Assembly: GCF_035268865.1 (NCBI RefSeq)
Contig: NZ_DATFKB010000229.1
Coordinates: 1 to 14,511, forward strand
Direction: 5' to 3'
DNA: 14,511 nt
Origin: Salinivirga sp035268865
GTDB lineage: Bacteria; Bacteroidota; Bacteroidia; Bacteroidales; Salinivirgaceae
Below are positions 7,415 to 13,005 of this stretch, one piece after another (within the stretch, counting starts at the first letter, position 1; each line of letters begins with the position of its first letter). The translations under genes were made by a program, and so were the position numbers. The notes below the pieces were generated by a model. That model had not been told where the DNA came from. It saw nothing but the letters and a program-made list of their open reading frames with translations, and did no database searches.

Positions 7415-8077
7415 TTATTGTTCGTAAACTAATTGCTCTTCTTTAACCCCTAATTCTTTCAGGTTTTTTAATACTTCTTCTGTCATTTCCATTGTTCCGC
7501 AAACATAGAAGTATTTTGAAAAATCTTTTACATGATCCTGTAAAAATTTCTTATCTATTCTACCATGAAAGTATTGCTCGTTTTTCTCCTGGGTGAGGGT
7601 ATTCACAAATTTCAAACCCAACATTTGCCTGAGCTCAACTTCAAGAATAATATCCCGTTCTTCTTTATTACTATAGAGCAGCGTATTACCTTCCATTTTA
7701 CCATCCTTCTCAAGTTTTCTCAAGATGGCAATAAATGGCGTTACACCTGCACCACCTGCAATAAAATAGCCGGGTCCTTTGTACCGAATACTTCCCCAGG
7801 CATCGCCAATAATCAATTCATCATCAGTATTTAATTGGTCAAACTTCTGGGTAACACCCTCTCTTTCATACATTTTAACAATTAACTCAAGGTGTTCATC
7901 CTCTGGAAGGGATGTAAATGTAAATGGGCGTTTTTCGTCTTTAAAATCTTCTTTGTTTATAGCAACTTCTGTAGCCTGCCCCGGCTCGAAGGTGTAACCT
8001 TCTGGTTTTTCAGCAACAATGCGTTTAACATCATGGGTTACATTATCTATTGCTATTATTCGAACTGTATGTGTCAT
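7415..8077 (-). CDS. Flavodoxin/ferredoxin reductase-like FAD- and NAD(P)-binding protein
   Basis: A compact 220-residue member of the ferredoxin-NADP reductase superfamily that lacks a fused 2Fe-2S domain. The FAD-binding beta-barrel contains RPFTFTS (50-56), where R-x-[FY]-[ST]-x-[ST] contacts the flavin, and GVTQKF (74-79) as the diphosphate-contacting segment. The NAD(P) domain contains GGAGVTPF (108-115) and the terminal YVCGTMEM (191-198), the usual nicotinamide-side Cys-Gly motif. It ends soon after in LVYEQ. It should pass electrons between NAD(P)H and a separate acceptor such as a flavodoxin, a ferredoxin or a partner oxygenase; no such partner is in the window. It is the first gene of the six-gene unit and follows the hydG terminator. 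No convincing consensus promoter was found in 8078-8176 before it. Confidence 0.9.
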   Translation of the reverse strand: MTHTVRIIAIDNVTHDVKRIVAEKPEGYTFEPGQATEVAINKEDFKDEKRPFTFTSLPEDEHLELIVKMYEREGVTQKFDQLNTDDELIIGDAWGSIRYKGPGYFIAGGAGVTPFIAILRKLEKDGKMEGNTLLYSNKEERDIILEVELRQMLGLKFVNTLTQEKNEQYFHGRIDKKFLQDHVKDFSKYFYVCGTMEMTEEVLKNLKELGVKEEQLVYEQ

Positions 8078-8176
8078 TTGTTTAAGCTTTTATGGTTTGT
8101 TTATTATCTAACAAAAAACCTTAATGAGTGTTTGCTTTCACTGCGTTTTCCTGGTAATTTATGAATAGTGTGGCAT

Positions 8177-8212
8177 AAAAAAAGCCGAAAGCCCCTCAGG
8201 GCAAACGGCTTT
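8177..8212 (-). terminator. Intrinsic terminator after hydG
   Basis: On the minus strand the arms AAAGCCG (8212-8206) and CGGCTTT (8187-8181) pair around a TTT/TTT internal loop, with a second stem GCCC/GGGC closing a four-base TGAG loop. The hairpin is followed by a run of seven T residues (8183-8177). It lies 35 bases after the hydG stop codon and separates the hydrogenase-maturation cassette from the FNR-like gene. The rest of the 170-bp gap shows no other feature. Confidence 0.88.
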
Positions 8213-8247
8213 GCACAATTATTTTGTAAATAAAACCAAAAGAGACA

Positions 8248-9678
8248 CTAAAAGTAGAGATCGCGTTCGCCTTGTTTAATCTTCTCAATACGGTCTCTAA
8301 GTTCTTCAATATTTTTAAACCCATCTAACTCTGTGTTGATGGTATTTTCAATTACCTCCCAACCTTTCTTTGCTGTATCATTGGAGGCGTAATCTACCAG
8401 ATATTCAGAAAGTGTAAGTATAGCATTGGGTGTACAATAGCGTTTTATGAAACCCGGTACAGAGAATTCCATAAAATGCTCGCCGGTTCGCCCTAACCTG
8501 TAGCAAGCTGTACAAAACGATGGTAACTTGCCTGTGTCAAGCAACTCATCTATTATTTCATTTAAGGAGCGATTATCATTAATCATGAACTGCTCACGAT
8601 TAAGGTTTTGTTCTTCATTTTTACTATTGTGATATGAACCCAGCTCCAGTTTTGTTCCTCCATCAATTTGCGATACACCAAACTCAATGACCTCTTTTCT
8701 CACACTGGGGCTTTCGCGTGCTGTAAGAATCATTCCTGTATATGGCACAGCAAGGCGCAAAATGGCAACCAAACGTTTAAAATCTTCGTCATTCACCATA
8801 TATTTATCAGGCATATCAATAGAAGTACTATCTGTAATGCGGGGGAAAGACAACGTATGTGGTCCCACATTATAGCAGGCCTCAAGGTGATTGGTGTGAC
8901 GCACAAGAGCCATCACTTCAAATTTCCAGTCGTATAATCCAAACAGTGCCCCAAGGCCAACGTCATCTATACCAGCTTCCATGGCTCTGTCAAGCGAGGT
9001 CAACCTGTAATTATAGTCAGCTTTTTTTCCACCAAGATGGTATGATTTATACACTTCAGGGTGATAGGTTTCCTGAAAAATTTGGTATGTGCCTATGCCG
9101 GCTTCATGTACTTTCTTAAAGCCTTCAAAATCTAGCGGAGCTGCATTAATATTTACTCTTCGTATTTCACCATTTCCTTTTTTTACGTTATATACAGTCT
9201 CTACTGTATGTGCGATGTAATCAGCATTGTATTTTGGATGTTCACCATATACAAGTATCAAACGCTTTTGACCATTGTCTTCAAGTGCCTCAACCTCTTC
9301 CACAATCTCTTGATCAGTCAGGGTCATTCGTTCTGCCTCAGTATTGGTAACGCGGAAACCGCAATACTTACAATTATTTGTACAATGGTTACCGATATAG
9401 AGCGGAGCAAAAAGCACAATGCGGTTACCATAAACTTTACGTTTCAGCTCACGCGCCCCTTCTTTAATATGTTCGATTAACTCAGGATCATCAGCTTGCA
9501 AAAGCGTGGCTACTTCCTGAAGATTAAGCCTTTGTTTATTAAGCGATTTTTGAATAATCGCTTCAACCCTATCCTTATCGGGTTTTGCTTCGTTCAAAAA
9601 TGATTCAATCTCGTCTGCATCAATGAATGGTTTCATTGGACGATCTTCAATACGATATTTTTCTGGAGTAAATTGCAT
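8248..9678 (-). CDS. hydG: HydG, radical SAM maturase of [FeFe]-hydrogenase
   Basis: HydG cleaves tyrosine to p-cresol and dehydroglycine with S-adenosylmethionine, and supplies the CO and CN ligands, as an Fe(CO)2CN-cysteine unit, for the H-cluster. The 476-residue length is normal. The radical SAM cluster motif CTNNCKYC (Cys99, Cys103, Cys106) sits after an N-terminal helical region. The C-terminal auxiliary-cluster motif CX2CX22C, diagnostic for HydG against ThiH and BioB, is complete (Cys389, Cys392, Cys415). The segments GNHCTNNC, ILVYGEHP, GLGALFGLYDW and ILTARESPSVR follow the family. It starts 40 bp after the 81-residue protein and ends before a strong terminator. HydE, HydF and a hydrogenase subunit are not encoded in the window, so they must lie elsewhere if the protein is functional. 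Confidence 0.97.
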   Translation of the reverse strand: MQFTPEKYRIEDRPMKPFIDADEIESFLNEAKPDKDRVEAIIQKSLNKQRLNLQEVATLLQADDPELIEHIKEGARELKRKVYGNRIVLFAPLYIGNHCTNNCKYCGFRVTNTEAERMTLTDQEIVEEVEALEDNGQKRLILVYGEHPKYNADYIAHTVETVYNVKKGNGEIRRVNINAAPLDFEGFKKVHEAGIGTYQIFQETYHPEVYKSYHLGGKKADYNYRLTSLDRAMEAGIDDVGLGALFGLYDWKFEVMALVRHTNHLEACYNVGPHTLSFPRITDSTSIDMPDKYMVNDEDFKRLVAILRLAVPYTGMILTARESPSVRKEVIEFGVSQIDGGTKLELGSYHNSKNEEQNLNREQFMINDNRSLNEIIDELLDTGKLPSFCTACYRLGRTGEHFMEFSVPGFIKRYCTPNAILTLSEYLVDYASNDTAKKGWEVIENTINTELDGFKNIEELRDRIEKIKQGERDLYF

Positions 9679-9718
9679 AAATGTTCTTTTTAACGGGAAA
9701 TTGCTTCCGTATTCATTC

Positions 9719-9964
9719 TCACTTTTCGAACCAGCTTATGTTTAACGCTTCTTTTATTTTAGCATCAAACTCTTTACTGGTTTCAGCAGGTATAACTATA
9801 CCTATGTCGGGGCTTAATTGCATGCGCCGGGCATTTTCAATGTCTGCAATATTGCTCCATCTAAATGCCCACCGTTTGCCGGTAATTTTACAAACAATTA
9901 CATCTAACTGAAATTGCTCAGTCAGCCATTGCCCTAATTTTTCATATTGATCTTTACGATCCAT
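9719..9964 (-). CDS. Small unrecognised protein between the hydrogenase regulator and hydG
   Basis: An 81-residue soluble protein that I do not recognise. It has an amphipathic, charged start (DRKDQYEKLGQWLTEQF, 2-18), a beta-like segment LDVIVCKITGKRWAFRWS (20-37), the run SPDIGIVIPAE (51-61) and a helical end. There is one cysteine (Cys25), no signal peptide, no transmembrane segment and no metal-cluster motif. Its ATG overlaps the regulator's stop codon by 11 bases, so translation is probably coupled, and hydG follows after 40 bp. That position and the clean overlap argue for a real gene with a role in hydrogenase maturation or its control. The beta-alpha pattern suggests a small alpha/beta fold, but this is a guess. 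No function is assigned. Confidence 0.75.
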   Translation of the reverse strand: MDRKDQYEKLGQWLTEQFQLDVIVCKITGKRWAFRWSNIADIENARRMQLSPDIGIVIPAETSKEFDAKIKEALNISWFEK

Positions 9965-10214
9965 AGTACTCGTCTTTAATAAGTGCAGATTTTATTTGCA
10001 CTCCCTCTAAACGTCCGAGCTGACCCGTAAGTGAACCAATTTCATCGGTTGAACCTTCAAGCACAAGCGTAATCACATTTATGTCCTTCTGCTGCAAAGG
10101 AATACCCTGCCGGCCAATAACAATATTGGCATGTGCAGAAACAATTTTATTAAGCTTGATAATAGCAGCTTTGTCTCTAATTAATAAGACGGCTGCGCCA
10201 ATTCGCCTTTCCAT
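9954..10214 (-). CDS. TM1266-type iron-only hydrogenase system regulator
   Basis: An 86-residue protein of the family named iron-only hydrogenase system regulator, whose structural prototype is Thermotoga maritima TM1266, with an ACT/NikR-C-like ferredoxin fold. The family signature is plain: HANIVIGRQGIP (28-39), a beta strand INVITLVLEGSTDEI (45-59) and LTGQLGRLEGVQIKSAL (62-78). There is no DNA-binding helix-turn-helix or ribbon-helix-helix, so a regulatory role for this family is assumed from gene context and not from domain content. It is the first gene of the hydG cassette and has an unusually good Shine-Dalgarno sequence and an upstream palindrome. It may bind a small ligand or partner protein. 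Family assignment is strong; the mechanism is open. Confidence 0.9.
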   Translation of the reverse strand: MERRIGAAVLLIRDKAAIIKLNKIVSAHANIVIGRQGIPLQQKDINVITLVLEGSTDEIGSLTGQLGRLEGVQIKSALIKDEYYGS

Positions 10215-10222
10215 CAGCCTTA

Positions 10223-10227
10223 CCTCC
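10223..10227 (-). promoter_or_regulatory. Strong Shine-Dalgarno sequence of the hydG cassette
   Basis: GGAGG on the minus strand lies 8 bases before the ATG at 10214. Other starts in the window have only A/T-rich leaders, as is usual in Bacteroidota, so this perfect site stands out and fixes the start of the regulator gene. Confidence 0.7.
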
Positions 10228-10256
10228 GGATCAGTTTAAGTTTTACAGAATCCTTA

Positions 10257-10274
10257 CAATGCACATGTGCATTG
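10257..10274. promoter_or_regulatory. 18-bp perfect palindrome, candidate operator of the hydG cassette
   Basis: The sequence CAATGCACATGTGCATTG reads identically on both strands over 18 bases. It starts 42 bp before the regulator's ATG and lies just downstream of the best -7 candidate for the cassette (10292-10285). A perfect dyad with 9-bp arms and no spacer at this position suits a dimeric repressor. It has no T tract and no loop, so it is not a terminator. Which protein binds it is unknown. Confidence 0.55.
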
Positions 10275-10284
10275 CGCAGATGTG

Positions 10285-10292
10285 TAAATATA
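10285..10292 (-). promoter_or_regulatory. Weak -7 promoter candidate of the hydG cassette
   Basis: TATATTTA on the minus strand matches TAnnTTTG at seven of the eight positions, but no good -33 TTTG occurs 19-20 bases upstream, only a T-rich run. If used, transcription would begin near 10278, immediately before the palindrome. The rest of the 251-bp divergent region 10215-10465 contains no gene, and no convincing promoter for the plus-strand flavoprotein could be chosen. Confidence 0.3.
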
Positions 10293-10465
10293 CAACAAAA
10301 ACCTTGCGTTTAAAAACGAATATGTTGCAAAACAGATTTCACTACAGGGTTTTATAATTTGACGATTCGCTTGACATTAATTGTCGAATAATAAGAAATT
10401 ACACTAATTTCCCATTGCGAGACAACCATTAAGCCAATGAATAGTTTAGTTATAAAATAGTTGCA

Positions 10466-12097
10466 ATGAATAAGCAAAACAACCATATATTTCCAAAATT
10501 GACAAAGCGGCAAATCAAATACCTTACTCCTTGCGGCAGCATTGTCAATTTCGAAAAAGAGGATATAATTATAAAGCAGGGAGAGCAGAATTATGATTTA
10601 TACGTAGTGCTTGAAGGGGAAATCGACATTTTGGATCCTTATGACAACAATAAATTTATAACCTGCCATCGTGCCGGAGAATTTACGGGCGATAGCGACA
10701 TGCTATCAGATCGCGCGGCAATGTTCAGGGCTATGGCTAAAACAAGGGTAAAAGCTCTGAGGATAGCCCATAATGAGTTAAAAAAAATTCTCGCCCGTAA
10801 TTCTGAGCTTAATGATATATTTATAAAAGCGTTTTTTCTACGAAGAGTCGACATCCTTGAGCGACACGAAGGAGGTTACACGCTGGTAGGCTCCAGATTT
10901 TCGCAATCAACCTTTCGGATACGGGAATTTCTCTCAAAAAACTACATACGCTACACCTGGCTCGATACAGAGAAAGACCAGGCTTCGGAAGACATCCTTC
11001 TACGGTTAGGGATATCTCAGAAAGAAACCCCAATTGTTATTGATCCAGACTTAAATGTAAACAGGAATCCCTCTCTTGAAGAAATTGCAAAGCATATTGG
11101 GCTTTCAGCAAAAGAAGTACAAAACCGATACGATGTATTAATTGTAGGCGCGGGCCCCTCCGGGTTAGCAGCAAGTGTTTACGGTGCATCAGAAGGGCTT
11201 AGTGTAATTACAATCGATCAAATCGGGCCCGGAGGGCAGGCAGGCAACAGTTCATTAATTGAAAACTATCTGGGCTTTCCTACAGGAATCTCTGGTAATG
11301 AATTGGCAAACAGGGCATATCTTCAGGCACAAAAATTTGGTTGTACCATATCTGTCCCTTTTCGGGCCAAAGAGCTTATTCACCACGGACACTATTTTGA
11401 ATTATTACTTTCTAATGGTAAAGCAATTAAGGCATCGACAGTAATAGCTGCAACAGGGGCACAATACCGTACACTTAACATACCTGGCATAAAGGACTTT
11501 CATGGCAAAGGGCTTTATTATGGAGCAACACCCATGGAAGCGCGTACATGCAAAGATGAGAATGTGGTTGTTGTGGGGGGTGGAAATTCTGCTGGTCAGG
11601 CAGCATTATTTTTAGCTAACCATGCCGCACACGTACATCTTATAATAAGGGGTGAAGATCTAAATAAAAGCATGTCATCCTATCTTATTAATCGCATTGT
11701 TGACAATAGCAAAATTACATTGCACACAAAAAAAGAGCTTAAAAAAATTGAAGGTAACCGCACGATTGAAAAAATTCAGCTATATAACCACAAAACGGAA
11801 AAAGATGAAGCCATGCATATAGCTCATGTGTTTTCTTTTATTGGTGCAACGCCTTCAAATAAATGGATCGCAAAACTAGTTTGCACAGACAAGGACGGAT
11901 TTGTACTAACTGGTAATGAATTAAATGCAACAAGTATAGAGAATTGGCCCCTCAATAGAAACCCATTCCCATTAGAAACCTGTATTCCCGGTTTATTTGT
12001 TGTAGGTGATCTGAGAAGCGGCTCCACAAAACGCGTTGCTTCAGCTGTAGGAGAAGGGTCAATGGCTATTAGCTATGTTCATCAGGTACTACCCTGA
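10466..12097 (+). CDS. Fusion of cyclic-nucleotide-binding-like, thioredoxin-fold and TrxR-like flavoprotein domains, without CxxC
   Basis: A cytosolic 543-residue protein in three parts. Residues 1-135 form a CRP-type cyclic-nucleotide-binding-like domain, with LYVVLEGEIDIL (45-56) and a phosphate-cassette-like GEFTGDSDMLSDRA (71-84). Residues 145-215 resemble a glutaredoxin-like fold (FLSKNYIRYTWLDTEKD, then TPIVIDPDLNVNRNP) but have no active-site cysteines. From 223 a thioredoxin-reductase-like domain follows, with FAD motif VGAGPSGLAA (227-236), GGQAGNSSLIENYLGFP, NAD(P) motif VVVVGGGNSAG (367-377), and the second FAD motif GLFVVGDLRSGS near the end. Where thioredoxin reductases have CATC there is GATP (353-356), so the disulfide centre is absent. 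Related fusions with this loss are known as FAD-dependent oxidoreductases. It should oxidise NAD(P)H through FAD to an unknown acceptor, perhaps gated by nucleotide binding. It is divergent from the hydG cassette. Confidence 0.9.
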   Translation: MNKQNNHIFPKLTKRQIKYLTPCGSIVNFEKEDIIIKQGEQNYDLYVVLEGEIDILDPYDNNKFITCHRAGEFTGDSDMLSDRAAMFRAMAKTRVKALRIAHNELKKILARNSELNDIFIKAFFLRRVDILERHEGGYTLVGSRFSQSTFRIREFLSKNYIRYTWLDTEKDQASEDILLRLGISQKETPIVIDPDLNVNRNPSLEEIAKHIGLSAKEVQNRYDVLIVGAGPSGLAASVYGASEGLSVITIDQIGPGGQAGNSSLIENYLGFPTGISGNELANRAYLQAQKFGCTISVPFRAKELIHHGHYFELLLSNGKAIKASTVIAATGAQYRTLNIPGIKDFHGKGLYYGATPMEARTCKDENVVVVGGGNSAGQAALFLANHAAHVHLIIRGEDLNKSMSSYLINRIVDNSKITLHTKKELKKIEGNRTIEKIQLYNHKTEKDEAMHIAHVFSFIGATPSNKWIAKLVCTDKDGFVLTGNELNATSIENWPLNRNPFPLETCIPGLFVVGDLRSGSTKRVASAVGEGSMAISYVHQVLP

Positions 12098-12180
12098 CCA
12101 AAATAAATGATGTTCCGAATGTTAAATTGTATTTGTGATATTAAAAGTAATTTCATTATTTTACTTCAAAATATTTTACA

Positions 12181-12921
12181 ATGGAAGTACTAGGAATAGA
12201 CATTGGAGGATCAGGCATAAAAGGGACAATAGTTGACACTAATAAGGGAGAGTTTCTGAAGGAAAGACATCGCATTCCTACTCCGCAACCTGCCACTATT
12301 GACGATATAGCCGAGACGGTAAAAGCCATTGTGGACCACTTCAAATTTGAAGGTCCGGTCGGATGTGGCTTCCCATCTGTCATACAAAACGGAGTAGTTA
12401 AAACGGCCTCCAACATTCATAAATCCTGCATCAATGTAAACGTAGATGAAGTGTTCGGGCATATTACAGGTTTACCTGTGCGGGTATTTAACGATGCTGA
12501 CGCAGCAGGAGCCGCGGAACTTCAGTTTGGATGTGTTAAAGGCTATAAGGGTCTTGCCATATTTTTAACAATAGGAACAGGTATCGGTTCAGCCATAATC
12601 AACCAGGGACAATTAATTCCAAACTCAGAACTGGGACATGTATACCTGGATAACGGCATGAAAACAGAACACTTTGCTTCTGATGCAGTGCGAAAAAAAG
12701 AAGATTTGAGCAGAAAAGAGTGGGGAGAAAGGTTCAATATTGTATTAAAATATTTTGATAAGCTTTTTTACCCTGATCTTTTTGTCCTGGGTGGAGGATC
12801 GAGCAAAAAATTCCACAAATACGCCGAAACCATAACTGTAAAAACACCGGTAAAACCTGCTGAATTGCTCAACCAGGCAGGGATAATCGGTGCAGCACTT
12901 TTGGCCTCCAGGGCATTGTAA
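12181..12921 (+). CDS. ppgK: Polyphosphate glucokinase (ROK family, PpgK-like)
   Basis: A 246-residue ROK sugar kinase that phosphorylates glucose using polyphosphate (polyphosphate-glucose phosphotransferase, often also ATP). The phosphate-binding GIDIGGSGIKG (5-15), the TPQPAT segment (34-39), the catalytic FNDADAAG with Asp105 (103-110), the loop LTIGTGIGSA (129-138) and the sugar-binding ELGH (150-153) all match polyphosphate glucokinases more closely than general ROK kinases, as does the ending FYPDLFVLGGGSSK...TPVKPAELLNQAGIIGAA. The zinc-binding Cys cluster of many ROK proteins is absent, as in this branch. The gene follows the flavoprotein gene after 83 bp on the same strand. That gap contains no hairpin and no convincing promoter, so the two may share a transcript. 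It ends before a strong terminator. Confidence 0.92.
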   Translation: MEVLGIDIGGSGIKGTIVDTNKGEFLKERHRIPTPQPATIDDIAETVKAIVDHFKFEGPVGCGFPSVIQNGVVKTASNIHKSCINVNVDEVFGHITGLPVRVFNDADAAGAAELQFGCVKGYKGLAIFLTIGTGIGSAIINQGQLIPNSELGHVYLDNGMKTEHFASDAVRKKEDLSRKEWGERFNIVLKYFDKLFYPDLFVLGGGSSKKFHKYAETITVKTPVKPAELLNQAGIIGAALLASRAL

Positions 12922-12957
12922 AAAAACAATACTAACCGACTGGTCACTATTTTGACT

Positions 12958-12994
12958 AAAAAAAGGGTTGCAAAATTGCAACCCTTTTCTTTTT
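12958..12994. terminator. Strong bidirectional terminator
   Basis: The arms AAAAGGGTTGCAA (12961-12973) and TTGCAACCCTTTT (12976-12988) are perfectly complementary, forming a GC-containing stem with a short AT loop. T residues follow on the plus strand (12985-12994, broken by one C), and A residues precede it (12958-12964), which supply a T tract for the minus strand. It lies between the convergent ends of the glucokinase gene (12921) and the T9SS protein gene (13006) and should serve both. Confidence 0.9.
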
Positions 12995-13005
12995 AATTAC
13001 TCTAT

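Noticed and set aside
8668..9480. Several open frames on the plus strand opposite hydG
   Set aside because: They are antisense to a fully conserved enzyme and have no recognisable domains or start signals.
8248..9678. ThiH or another tyrosine-cleaving radical SAM enzyme instead of HydG
   Set aside because: The complete C-terminal CX2CX22C motif and the adjacent TM1266-type regulator identify HydG.
10361..10396. Imperfect inverted repeat (ATTC...GAAT with GACA/TGTC inside) in the divergent region
   Set aside because: The arms are short and interrupted by an unpaired GCTT; in an AT-rich intergenic region this is weak compared with the perfect palindrome nearby.
12098..12180. A promoter before the polyphosphate glucokinase gene
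   Set aside because: TATTTTAC with a TTTG 21 bases upstream matches only partly and would leave a leader of about ten bases; the evidence is too thin.
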